A DNA stretch of 64,000 bases. It comes from Arion vulgaris (Eukaryota > Mollusca > Gastropoda > Stylommatophora > Arionidae). The notes beneath the pieces are model-generated. The model was not told the origin of the DNA. It saw nothing but the letters and a program-made list of their open reading frames with translations, and made no database searches. This document shows, piece by piece, positions 11,637 to 21,715 of this stretch; position 1 is the first letter of the stretch; each line of letters begins with the position of its first letter. Position numbers and translations under genes: made by a program. Location: NCBI GenBank assembly GCA_020796225.1, contig CM036762.1, positions 49,381,407 through 49,445,406 on the forward strand, given 5' to 3'.

Positions 11637-12110
11637 CAGCCACGGGACTACAATATTCACAATTGTTATGTCAACAGTATTGACAGTCGACGGTAGACTA
11701 CATGGAACAACGCTGTCCAACACGGTGCTCGCCGGCGCCATGGTTTCCGTGACATACATTCATGGCGCCCCATTTACTCCACCCGTTTTAAGATTATTCA
11801 TATTTCAAGAAAACAAACTATTTTTTCAGGATTTTTTTCCCAGCTATTTATTTCTGGGTAGCACTCTCATGAACACGATCTTCACACTTTCGCAATCTTG
11901 TTTTATTTTGTAAAAATTCTTCTGCCCTCTAACACAACCCTATGCTTTTTTTTTTTTTTTTACTAGAGAAAGCGTCATATGAACGATATTAATATTGCTA
12001 TTACGAGATTACTATTGTTATTATTAGTAATAGTAGTATTACATACGTCACATGGTGCCCGTGTCTCTATAACCATCAGTTAGATGCGCCTGAATATGTA
12101 AAAACGTTTT
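11637..12110. other. Unassigned intergenic stretch
   Basis: Contains a T-run at 11947-11962 and AT-rich sequence; no gene recognised. Confidence 0.35.
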
Positions 12111-12116
12111 TTGTGT

Positions 12117-12317
12117 GTTTTTTCGATCCAGAAGCACTTGAGCTGAAAGCTCTTCGCCTCGGTGTCATGGACATCGTAACCCTTCGGCTCGGTGCCACGA
12201 ACACCGTAAATCTGGGGAACCTGTAGCTTTTCTGCCAATCTGCGGCGTTGAACCCGCACTTACAGAGGACTAGTCACCCGTAGTCCAACGCGCTACGAAC
12301 ACGCTGGGCACGCGGGC
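12117..12317 (-). mobile_element. SINE-G copy, left arm of an inverted pair
   Basis: Reversed SINE-G: T-run, ccagaagcacttgagctgaa, cttcggctcggtgccacgaa and a tRNA-like head ending cgctacgaacacgctgggc. Pairs with 12672-12877. Confidence 0.85.
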
Positions 12318-12532
12318 GAAAACGTTGAATAATAATAGCCGTCCCTATAGCAAGCTATGATGACCTCCCTTACCACAGGTGGGGCATACGTGATCAAGGT
12401 TGGATATGTGGGTGTTGTGTATTTTGTCTTTTTCGCTCAGCTCGCTTTCTCTGCGCCTCAACAGTACGACGATTTTCAGCAATGCGAGTTACTCTTGTGT
12501 TGTTACTTCGCCACATTTTGTGATCTTGGGCG

Positions 12533-12614
12533 AGGGATTCCCAGCACGTGGGATTCTCAGCACGTGGGATTCCCAGCACGTGGGATTCCCAGCATGTGGG
12601 ATTCCCAGCATGTG
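12533..12614. repeat. 16-bp tandem repeat
   Basis: Five copies of gggattcccagcacgt, two with catgt in place of cacgt, lying between the inverted SINE-G copies. Confidence 0.9.
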
Positions 12615-12671
12615 GTCTCTATATCGAAGCATTTCAGAGACACTTTAAGAGTGTCTTTAAAGCTTTTTTTC

Positions 12672-12877
12672 GCCTGTCTGCCCAGCGTGTTCGTAGCGCG
12701 TTGGACTACGGGTGACTATCCCTCTGTGTGTGCGGGTTCAATTCCGCGGGCTGGCAGAAAAAGCAACAGATTCCCCAGATTTACGGTGTTCGTGGCACCG
12801 AACCGAAGGGTTACGATGTCCATGGCACCGAGCCGAAGAGCTGAAAAGCTCAAGTGCTTCTGGATCGAAAAAAAAGC
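12672..12877 (+). mobile_element. SINE-G copy, right arm of an inverted pair
   Basis: Head gtgttcgtagcgcgttggac, B box gggttcaattccgcg, body ggcaccgaaccgaagggtta and an A-run tail. Confidence 0.88.
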
Positions 12878-12884
12878 AAGCTTA

Positions 12885-13090
12885 TTTTCAGTCCGCCAAC
12901 TGAACGTCTCCAGTCTTCGAGCTCACCATACATCAACTGTTTTGGGATACGTTTATCAGACATCCGAGCAACGTGACCGGCCCATCTCACTTGTGCCTTC
13001 TGCAGCAGGGTGTTGGCACTTGGAATCTTTGCTCTTATGAGGACTTCGGTATCTGGTTGGATAGTACTGACACAGAACATACGACTTCCA
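12885..13090 (-). mobile_element. LINE C-terminal fragment
   Basis: Minus strand reads KIPSANTLLQKAQVRWAGHV and ARMSDKRIPKQLMYGEL, the post-RT WAGHV-RM block of another LINE lineage. Confidence 0.75.
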
Positions 13091-13369
13091 GAGCGCTGGT
13101 CTAGTGAAATAACAGTGGAAAGAAAACTACACGAATCTCTGCATGAACTACACAAGGCAGTAATGTTTATACAGGGGATTCATAAGGTTTTTCTAATTTC
13201 TCTTACGCTTCCATTATTAATAGTTGTGGTTTTTGATACTTTGTTATTGCCAGATATCTGATTCATATGTCCTACATATAGAGGAGCATTGGCTCATAAA
13301 TAAACATAATGTCCAGGAAGATGAAACATTTTGACCACGTTAAACGTCACAGTTTTGTTGTTGTTGTTG

Positions 13370-13515
13370 TTAAGAGAACGGTAATGGAGCGGATCTTGGA
13401 GTAAGAGGCAGGGGGAGACCAAGACGAAGTTGGCAGCAGGATATCACAGAAACAGTGAACACAACGCTGGAGGAGGCGGGAGAACATGCTAGAGACAGAA
13501 AGTTTTTCTGGCGGG
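13370..13515 (+). mobile_element. LINE C-terminal fragment
   Basis: Frame-shifted reading gives RGRGRPRRSWQQDITETVN followed by ARDRKFFWRAV, matching LINE-gamma style tails. Confidence 0.65.
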
Positions 13516-13530
13516 CTGTAATGAAAGCGA

Positions 13531-13735
13531 CGTGCCCGCCTGCCTAGCGTGTTCGAAGCGCGTTGAACGACGGATGACAAGCCCCCTGTGAGTGCGGTTC
13601 AGTTCCGCGGGCTGATATAAAATCCACAGGTTCTCCAGATTTACGGTGTTCGTGGCACCGAACCGAAGGGTTACGATGTCCATGGAACCGAGCTGAAGAG
13701 CTGAAAGCTCAAGTGCTTCTGGATTGAAAAAAAAT
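13531..13735 (+). mobile_element. SINE-G copy
   Basis: Same head, body and A-run as 12672-12877; the B-box region reads gcggttcagttccgcgg. Confidence 0.88.
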
Positions 13736-13912
13736 GAAAAGAACGTTCCTCAAGGGACATAATACTACTTGATCCATATGTTGCTGTGTTTGTTCGTTCT
13801 TGAAAGATCTTCATGCTCGTTTGAAAGAGTCATGAGGACTGACATGCATACGTGAAAGATAACTATATTTGATCCAGACAAGCTTGTAGTTTGATTCCCG
13901 GTTACTTCTTTC

Positions 13913-14085
13913 TGATTGATTGATAGGACTGTCATCATTGCACTTCGGTGAATAATGATGTGTTCTCAGATCTGTTTCTGACAGAGAAAGATATCTACAG
14001 CAATGTAACAACTCCGTAGTGCCGGCGAGGGTTACCGATATAATGTTAAGAATGATGACATTTTGTAGGCGATGTACGGAAAACT
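13913..14085 (-). mobile_element. SINE-F body fragment
   Basis: Reversed family F: tgattgataggactgtcatc, cacttcggtgaataatgatg, gtgccggcgagggttaccg. Confidence 0.65.
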
Positions 14086-14648
14086 ACAAATCTGTGGTGG
14101 TGAGAGCGGATCAGATCTGGAGAAAACCGAGGGAAGGCTGCGGTGATACTTAATAAATTGACGTTTTAGGACAAAGACACGTATCACATATGCAAGCATT
14201 GGTTATTTTTTTATAATTTAATTATTCATTTTGCTTGCTTATGTGAAATTTCTTTTAGAAATTTTACTTTTATTTAGTGATAATGATTTTTGTTCCCGGC
14301 AGCGGTTTTCCAGCCTATTCTTTCATAATTATCTTCTCCATTGTTTGATGTATGTTTACCGAGAGCTTGACATACACACCTAACATTTGTTTATCTGTGA
14401 TACAATGTATGTACAAGCTATAATATGAGCACAACATGGGCGTGTCCTCATTACTGTACATACGATAGATATAGTATAACATTTGTCACACGTACGTTAC
14501 AGACAGTCCGGTCCGTAACAGGTTTCACAACACTTTAATCGGGTCATTGGTAATTCAAGAAGGATAAACATAAGGAATAACCCAAACAAAAACAGGATTT
14601 CAGATAAAGGATATCACCACGTGAGGTTTAACAGACGTCAGAAAGAAA

Positions 14649-15116
14649 GGTACTTGTCTACAATTTCACCGCAAAAACTGGGTCATTCTAAATATAGACT
14701 GTTTGCGAGCATTGTTCTAAATATAGCGCAGAGGTTCCCATTATTTATGTTATTGACGTAAAATCCCGTCATTCCCTGAGTGAGTGAGTTTATTTGGCGT
14801 CGCCGGACTAAATCCAGAAATTTAGACCCCTTCGTAGCTATTATTGCTGATACCATAAGTTTCTGGCCCCCACAGTAACACTCCTAGTCCCATCCTGCCT
14901 CCTTCCACCTCACATTCCCACATACAGTCCTTTTCAGGGCTTCCAATTCAATTAAAACACTGCTTATTTACATACAAAATACACAATAAACATCACATCC
15001 GTGACCTTTGAACCCGGTTCTCCTCCACGTCCGCAAACACTGATGGCGGGCTGACGTCACTTAACTTAGGTCAGCGAGGTTTCCCTTTTCCTGCGGTGAA
15101 ATTGTAGACAAGTACC
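14649..15116. mobile_element. 468-bp element with perfect 25-bp terminal inverted repeats
   Basis: Left end GGTACTTGTCTACAATTTCA...CGCA (14649-14673) and right end its exact reverse complement (15092-15116). Flanks share aaagaaa-like sequence but no clean direct repeat. The interior has no ORF. A non-autonomous DNA transposon is the simplest reading; the superfamily is not assignable from the ends. Confidence 0.7.
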
Positions 15117-15294
15117 CAAAGAAATCTCAATTTGTGTTCTTCATTTTCTTCTTGCGTTTTCTCGTTATGAATTCAGTCGTAGTCAGTGCGTTGGTGTGGC
15201 GCTTCTGACTTATTTTTGCGTTGAAGCATGCTTTCCCTATTATCAGTGTTCCCCGCCATACAGGCGTGCTTTTTCACAAAATATTTTTACAATT

Positions 15295-15425
15295 TTCTTA
15301 ATTGCATCGGGGACCCTCACCGGTGGTACGGAGTTTGTGTACTGCCGCTGAAATCTTTCTTTATATAAAGAGGTTGGAGCACACATGGTTACTCACCGAT
15401 GTGCAATGATGACGGACCAATCAAT
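15295..15425 (+). mobile_element. SINE-F body fragment
   Basis: tcggggaccctcaccggtgg to cactcaccgatgtgcaatgatgacgg; the same orientation as the L+F composite at 34080. Confidence 0.65.
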
Positions 15426-15439
15426 CAAATAAATGAACA

Positions 15440-15690
15440 CTTTGCTGGCACTGGATAGAATGCATCTTAAGAAAACCAGAGGAGAATATAGCAAGGTGGG
15501 CCCTTTCCTGGAACCTGCAGGGAAAGTGAAAGAGAGAGAAATCTAGAAATACACGGAGAAGAGATTTGGAAATGAACGATATAAAGAAATGCTGGAAGGA
15601 GCTACAGCAGATATCTAAAGATATAAAAACTTGGCATGAGTTTCTTGAGGGCTTATGCCCCACCCCAATCGGGGTTAAAAGTACACAATA
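15440..15690 (+). mobile_element. LINE-alpha C-terminal tail
   Basis: Degenerate reading with GPFLEPAGK and DIKKCWKELQ-like blocks, parallel to 2290-2520 and 61260-61450. Confidence 0.6.
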
Positions 15691-15699
15691 AAGAGAGAT

Positions 15700-15975
15700 A
15701 TGAATATTTGAAATTGTAACAAGTTGTCATTCTATGCATTAGAACAGGACACAATCGACTCCGCAGCTATATGTATACCAAATTTAAGATTTACAATTCA
15801 GCCATGTGTACATGTTGACAGGCACATCAGACTGCAGAGCACATACTTCAAGATTGCCCGAATATGATATACTGAGGCAAACTCACTGGCCTAACAAAAC
15901 ATCACTCGACAGAAAACTACACGGACCTCTGCGTGAGCTACAAAAGACAGTGAAGTTTATACAAGAGACAACATT
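15700..15975 (+). mobile_element. LINE fragment downstream of an RNase H domain
   Basis: Broken frames read RTGHNRLRSYMYTKFKIYNS and QTAEHILQDCP, the zinc-knuckle-like segment found after RNase H in I-type LINEs. Its end (aaaactacacggacctctgc...gtttatacaagag) recurs at 13110-13180. Confidence 0.7.
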
Positions 15976-16075
15976 GAATATATAGACAATATTTCAAGCG
16001 AACGAAAGGAAGGAAGGATACAAGAGACAACATTGAATATATAGACAATATTTCAAGCAAACGAAAGGAAGGAAG
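15958..16075. repeat. 58-bp direct duplication
   Basis: Two adjacent copies of tacaagagacaacattgaat...ggaaggaagga, differing at one base, at the end of the LINE fragment. Confidence 0.85.
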
Positions 16076-16232
16076 GAGTATTTGAAGCAGGAAGTTGTGA
16101 AATATGACCAGGTGTGCTAGTTGTAACGTCTTATCTTGAAGAGAAAGTTATCAGGAAAGTCATTCTGTCCTGTTTCCATTTCGCCCTTATTACGAGTATA
16201 GTGACGCATCTGACCGAATTTATTAGAGTGCG

Positions 16233-16487
16233 GCTCCTGCCCGAGTGGTTACCGGGCCCAAATTTGGGGTGTAAAGAATAGAACCACTGTTACCTGCCAC
16301 ACATGTCGGAAGAGGCGACTAAGGAGGTTTGGCTGAAATCGGATGCGTGTCTAATCGTGTAAGTCTATGCGTTTAGGGGTCTACCAAACCAATGTGCAAC
16401 GTATAAACGTTCTTGGCAAAGATCAAACATATCACAATGAGTGATTAAAATTGGTCGTAAAGAACGAACGCAAAGAAGAAGAAGAGA
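16233..16487 (+). mobile_element. SINE-I copy, left arm of a composite palindrome
   Basis: Head ggctcctgcccgagtggtta, central block gtaaagaatagaaccactgt, end gaacgcaaagaagaagaag. The central block aligns with that of SINE-A. Confidence 0.85.
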
Positions 16488-16488
16488 G

Positions 16489-16692
16489 CGCAGCTCCCAT
16501 GCGGGAGACCTGGATTCAATCCACAGTAAGGCCAAGGAGTTTTCTTTTGTCGAGGGCTAGAAGAAAACATCCTAACCTGAACGGTTTCGTGGTGACTGCA
16601 CTAACCATGTGGCAATTAAATTCAACAGGGGCAACTCCCTCCTGTCCTTCACCGCCCAAAAAGCGGCATACAGGCAGCAACGACAGTTCTTT
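16489..16692 (+). mobile_element. SINE-D copy, 5'-truncated, between inverted SINE-I copies
   Basis: Starts within the tRNA-like head (gcagctcccatgcgggagac, B box ggattcaatccac) and continues gaaaacatcctaacctgaac. Relatives at 30826, 35490 and 63503. Confidence 0.75.
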
Positions 16693-16958
16693 TTAACGAT
16701 TATCTCTTCTTCTTTGCGTTCGTTCTTTACAACCAATTTTAATCATTCTTTGTGATATGTTTGATCTTTGTCAAGAACGTGTATACGTCGCACATTGGTT
16801 TGTAGGCCCCTAAACGCATAGACTTCTACACGTTTAGGACATGTACATTCGATTTCAGCCAAACCTCCTTAGTCGCCTCTTACGACATGCGTGGCAGGTA
16901 ACAGTGGTTCTATTCTTTACACCCCTAATTTGGGTCCCAGTAACCACTCGGGAGTATA
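16693..16958 (-). mobile_element. SINE-I copy, right arm of a composite palindrome
   Basis: Reverse complement of the 16233 copy with a few changes. The two arms are separated by about 205 bases. Confidence 0.85.
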
Positions 16959-17379
16959 TAATTAGTACGAGTATATAATTTCTACCTTTCTCTCTCTCAT
17001 TTATATTCTCACATAGCACATACAAATATATATATAGGATGACTAATTTACAAACAAAAAGGTAGGTGCATGATAAGTGACCTCGATATTTAATTGAAGT
17101 CGTTGAACTGAAATGTTTCTGTGTCATGCCGACCATACTGCCGTGTCATATTAATTGTCTGTCTATTGTTTTAGTCAAGTACATTGTATGATGCAATTAG
17201 TCACCCATGTGATGTTCTTAGTTATAATCTAGTTTTAGTTGTATATGTATCACCTTGTTGCTAGTACATTATTTACTAGTAAACAAATTAGGACCATACA
17301 TCAGAACGCTTATGTTGCTGTCAATAGTACCATTCTGGGATATTCTCTACTGAGAGGGGTACCCAACGCATACATAAGG

Positions 17380-17905
17380 AGCAACATGTCATTATCATCC
17401 TCAAATAGCTTATCCTAAGCAGAACTTTGCCACCTTAATAGTCCTTCGGAAATTCTCTCTCTTGTAGGCCAGATGTCCTGCTTCTGCAGCCGTCATGCTC
17501 AAACCACCAGTTACATCCTGAATCCATCTTATCCGTGGTCTTCCTCTTCTCCCATTTGCCGGGATGCCTCCTTCCAAGATGGTCATATCAGGGGTACAAT
17601 ATGGATCAAAATATTATTTGTTATATTCCTCTCATACCTTTATATATTACATAGGGCCTGCAATTAATTTCTTCATATCTCTGCTTTCTATGGAATTTAG
17701 TCCGATATTTCTTTCGTGCCTCTTTCAGTACATTTCGTTTCAAGGTTTTCTTAGGTCATTCCTTTTTTTCTTGAACCATTTGTCTCCCACTCCCAATGCT
17801 TGCGCTGCAATACTTTGATCATTTCTTCTCAGAGTATGCCCAACATATCTTTATCTTCTTTTTCTTATAACAATTGTTACTAGTGATTGACCAGACATTT
17901 GTAGG
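17380..17905 (-). mobile_element. Two antisense LINE tails
   Basis: 17380-17615 matches 52310-52540 (shared cagaactttgccacc and cttctgcagccgtcatgc). 17620-17905 is a LINE-beta tail (tacatagggcctgcaattaa). Both lie just upstream of the first visible host exon. Confidence 0.75.
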
Positions 17906-18098
17906 CTATTAAATAACTTTAATGGTTTATCACTCAAGCCACCAGAACAGCGCAAGACAAAACAGAAAACCACAACACTGGGCAACAACCCGGTAGCAGT
18001 GGGATGACAGAAGAAGAAGAATGGTTTTGTTTTCAGTTTCTGTAAGTAAATACAGTTTAATAAAATTGTTATGATGATGAATTTATGATCTCTTTCAG

Positions 18099-18241
18099 AT
18101 TTACTGCAATGCACAAATGAACCGAATGTATCCATCCCACAATTGGCTGATCTATTGATAGAGAGAACACAGCACACAAGTTGGGTGGTGGTTTTCAAGG
18201 CTCTGGTATCTATAAACAATCTCATGAATTATGGCAACGAG
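18099..18241 (+). CDS. PICALM: ANTH-domain exon (first visible exon)
   Basis: Acceptor ctctttcag ends at 18098 and donor gtgaga starts at 18242. The exon enters with two bases that complete a codon and leaves in phase 0. It encodes 47 full codons, including [19 protein letters not shown] and SSWVVVF-like [12 protein letters not shown], ending MNYGNE. This is the classic early ANTH/ENTH helical segment of CALM and AP180, in which the WVVVFK and YGNE blocks are strongly conserved. The preceding exon must end in phase 1, probably in a Tyr codon, and should carry the Lys-rich PIP2 motif. I could not find it in the 18 kb upstream. The downstream intron starts directly with a 31-bp minisatellite. 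Confidence 0.93.
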
Positions 18242-18246
18242 GTGAG

Positions 18247-18455
18247 ATATCTCAGAGTTAGACAAGCGTAATCGCATATATCTCAGACGTAGACACATGT
18301 AATCATATATATCTCAAAGATAGACAAGTGTAATCTAAGATATCTCAGAGGTAGACACGTGTAATCACATATATCTCAGAGGTTGACACATGTAATCATA
18401 TAGATCTCAGAGGTAGACACATGTAATCACATATATCTCAGAGGTAGACAACTGC
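18247..18455. repeat. 31-bp minisatellite abutting a 5' splice site
   Basis: About seven diverged copies of a 31-bp unit of the type atatctcagaggtagacaca follow, starting five bases into the intron after the exon ending at 18241. The unit does not contain exon sequence, but several copies carry a donor-like CAGAG/GTAGAC. Confidence 0.9.
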
Positions 18456-18734
18456 TGACACTGGTGGAGAGCTGTTTGACTTATTCGTAGTCTACATAAG
18501 TGTCTGTTGAGTCTGCAGTGTCTGGTATGTAAGTGCCACATTTCAGGTGAAATATAATGACCCGGCCCGTTCTGCTTAGGTCTTTGAGAAAGTCTTTTCC
18601 ATAACTTTTGAACATGAGTAACAGATCACATTAGAGGATTTCATATAAATGAAACTATCTCTGGTTGTCAGGATACATCATGGGTAGCTGTTCTGTTATA
18701 AAAAAAATCCTTTCTACTAACATCACTTGGACTT

Positions 18735-19015
18735 ATGGGGGACTGCCTAGAGTAGTTGATAGTAGCTCGGCCTGCTAGCTGTGAGACGTCTCATAGCTCG
18801 GGTTCGAACCTACTGTCCGGCATTTGTTCGAGTCCCTGGTCTTACTCAGGACGATAACGTGAGTACCTCTGAAGTCGGAGAGAATGTATGGCGAGGGAAT
18901 ACTAATTACGAGTACATTGAGCACACGGCTGCCAGTGTAAAGTAATTTACAATGTGCTCGCTGCTGCCATTGTAAGAAATTGGAAAAATGGATTTTCACG
19001 CAAAAATCAGTTCAG
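18735..19015 (+). mobile_element. tRNA-headed SINE, related to the 59615 repeat
   Basis: Head agtagctcggcctgctagct with B box gggttcgaacctact, then gtgagtacctctgaagtcgg, which recurs near 60085. Confidence 0.6.
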
Positions 19016-19930
19016 AGATGAAACTTCGTCTGAGTTGAAAGCGACGAAAGAAAAAAAAAACATTAAAAAACCAAAAAAAACAACTTGGACTTATCTTCAT
19101 GAAATCGAATCAGGTATGTCAGTACAAAACTAATACACCGTAAAATTCTTGCTTTATTTTCTTCTTGTGTCATCACACTGCTACCGGGTTGTTGCCTAGC
19201 ATTGTAAGTTTTTTTGTTTTTGTCTTGCTCTGCTCTAGTGGCTTGTGTGATAGTTATTTTTGCTTTTTGGCAGGATTCTGCTATGCTATCTAACAATCTT
19301 TTTCATGGTCTTCCTCTCGCCTTCTTTCCTGTAAACAATGGTGAACAAAATTATCCACAATGAAAAACATAAAACAAAATAATTTATAATGTGTTTCAGA
19401 GTGGGCAGGGTGGATGTGCAGTTTTTACATTTATTCAGTGTATATGTGCATTATTTTCATAGAATTTGATATTAAACTAAAAAAGTAGAAGGAAAATAAG
19501 TAAGTTAAAAATGATTCAAAAGCTTTCTTCAGTAATAAAAACAATTTAAAATCAGAAATAAATTTGTTGCATGTTCATGACAAATTTCTTCAGTTAAAAA
19601 ATATAATATTTATTGTATGCATTTACCTATTTCAATACCTGCAATTTGAAAATATCATGCATAATAACAAAAAACCCTTTATATTCCAACTGAAAGTATG
19701 CCATGAAGTTGCAAAAGATTACATTTTTAGTTGTTTTTTTTGTTGCTAAAGATAGTTTTCTTACAAAATCTGAATATTTTATTGATTCTCTTTTCTTTTA
19801 CCTTTTTAGTTTTATAATAAAATTCAAGGCAAATGCAAATGTAAAATGGTAACATATTATTCAATGAAATATACATCCTCTTTCTTATCTTATTTGACAC
19901 ATAAAGCTCCCATAAAGGATTTCCATTGTT
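19016..19930. other. AT-rich intron sequence
   Basis: Between exons ending 18241 and starting 21376. No exon-like segment with family similarity; poly-A and poly-T rich. Confidence 0.5.
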
Positions 19931-20480
19931 GCTGTTCTTGCACATTTCTATTTATTGTTAAACACATCAGATCTAAATCTTTCAACTCTTTCCACCGTTC
20001 TTCTCAATGTTTCCTTCGGATGCCCAAGCCTTGTCCTCCCATCCGCTGTCCATCAGAGAGCTGTCCTAGCCAATACCCTACTGTCATACGACACACATGA
20101 TCAATATGTCTCCACCGTATTTTAATAATGGTCTCCAACGATGCACAGTTTGTTAGTTTTAAAAGCTCTTGATTGGCTAGTGCATTTGGTCAGAAAATTT
20201 ACAGGATTCTTCTTAAACATTTATTTTGGAATGTCTCCAACTTGTGTATGATGTAGGTTATTTTCCAGCACTAACTACTGTATAATAACACTCTCAGGAC
20301 ACTGCTTCTATATATTTTAAGTTTTGTTTTAAGATTTAAGATTTAATCTATTGAATTTCCAGATTTTGTTGAGCAAAGCAAAAGTTTAACTTGCTTTCTT
20401 TATTTTTCTGATGATGTCCTTTTCTGAATCACCATCCTGCGATACTGTACTTCCCAGGTATAGAAAATCTTAAAATACCT
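19930..20480 (-). mobile_element. Antisense LINE remnants
   Basis: Reversed, 19970-20090 gives a degenerate DSGWEDKAWASEGNIEKN-like tail; 20130-20480 resembles reversed post-RT sequence. Heavily decayed. Confidence 0.5.
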
Positions 20481-21064
20481 CTATGATTTAATTTTGTAAC
20501 ATAATTGGGTTTTCTGATTTTTAGTTTTTTCATTACTTTCATCTTTGCAACATCCATGAAAATACATTAAAAATATATTTTGCATGCATATTTTTTTTTA
20601 TACATTACTGTTGTATTCATTAGAAGTTCCTTTTAAAAAAAATCTAGTTAAACAAATGTTCTGCCTGCAGTCATTTTGTCTGCGAGATTTTCATTAATTA
20701 GAAATTACTATCTTAAGCTTATTGAACGGTCTGATGTGTTCTTTGTGACGTCTGAAGATTTTTATTTGTTTTATTGAGCTTATAACATTCATAATCTTTT
20801 TTGCTGATTGAAAGAAATGAACAGTATTTTTGGCAGTGAAGAACAGCAAAACACAATTTCACATTTTTAACTTTTTCCGTACACAGTTATTTCCTCAGTT
20901 ATTTCCTCAGTTGTACATGGTTAATTCAAGAAAGGCGCCCCCTCCCCACCCAAAAAAAGAAGTTAACAAAAATTGTAACTACTCGTTAATAAATAAACGT
21001 ATATATATATCTGATTATATACTAATTTGAAGAAACTGACAACCTTTTAGAATAACAAGGTTAA

Positions 21065-21200
21065 AAAGTAGTAGAAGTAAAATAGTAGAAGTAAAACTAG
21101 AAAGACTTGTATAAGGGAAACAACTCGAATGGCACAGTGTACGGCGAATGACTTTCATCGGAAGGCGCAGTGTGGAGCGGTTGGTGTGGAAAGAGTTAAA
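21065..21200 (-). mobile_element. Dispersed repeat shared with 32043
   Basis: Reversed, it begins ttaactctttccacacc and includes cattcgagttgtttcccttatacaagtctttctagtttt, colinear with 32043-32170. TTAA at the start may be a target site. Function unknown. Confidence 0.6.
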
Positions 21201-21375
21201 GTTATATTTAATGTTGCTTATATAGTCTGGTTATAATTTTTTTTAAAATGAATAAATGAAATAAAGAAGTAATGCTAGTCTTCCCTTCTACAGTCCTGAT
21301 AATTTAATTCAAATTTTGCATCTTTTAATATTGTATTCGTTACCAAATTAACGTAATATAATTTTTTTTACACAG

Positions 21376-21451
21376 AGGTTCACACAATACCTTGCATCCA
21401 ACAACTGCTCTTTTAATCTTACTAGTTTTGTGGACAAAGGAGGGGTTCAAG
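21376..21451 (+). CDS. PICALM: ANTH-domain exon 2
   Basis: Acceptor tttttacacag ends at 21375 and donor gtgaga starts at 21452. It begins in phase 0 and encodes 25 codons starting RFTQYLASNNCSFNLTSF and ending DKGGVQ. One base (G) is left for the next glycine codon. The RF-QYLASRN / FNLS-F-DK-G-QG pattern is diagnostic of CALM/AP180 ANTH domains. The choice of AG (cacag/AGG rather than cacagag/GTT) is set by the phase-0 end of the previous exon and by the conserved E-R junction. Confidence 0.94.
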
Positions 21452-21612
21452 GTGAGAAATCTTATGTATGCCTTATTTTTCTGTCTAGATTTGAGAAATT
21501 GATATTTCTATTAGAATCTATCAGTGCCACAATGAATTTATATATATTACTTGAAGTGTTATCAATGTAACACATGCAAATTAATGTTAAAGACCTTTGA
21601 ACTTGTCCCCAG

Positions 21613-21715
21613 GTTATGACATGTCAACATTCATTCGTCGGTATGCCAAGTATCTTAATGAAAAAGCATTATCATACAGATTAATGGCATTTGACTTCTG
21701 CAAAGTGAAAAGAGG
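21613..21715 (+). CDS. PICALM: ANTH-domain exon 3, donor lies inside a tandem array
   Basis: Acceptor ccccag ends at 21612. The exon starts with GT to finish the glycine codon, then reads [18 protein letters not shown] and ends DFCKVKR plus two bases (GG). Donor gtaatt starts at 21716. This matches the conserved [21 protein letters not shown] block of the family. The last 26 bases of the exon, coding roughly FDFCKVKRG, together with the donor and 43 intron bases form the unit of the 69-bp array that follows. Reading through this donor meets TAA at 21717-21719, so a longer exon would truncate the protein. Confidence 0.95.

Noticed and set aside
12357..13040. 227-codon ORF on the + strand with a hydrophobic start
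   Set aside because: It runs across a 16-bp array, a SINE-G and an antisense LINE tail, so it cannot be an old conserved gene.
1..18098. Search for the N-terminal ANTH exon (start codon and Lys-rich PIP2 site)
   Set aside because: No segment with that signature and a phase-1 donor was found; it is likely outside the window.
17851..18225. 124-codon minus-strand ORF covering the first exon
   Set aside because: It is antisense to a conserved ANTH exon, and its end is an antisense LINE-beta motif (MSGQSLVTIVIRKRR).
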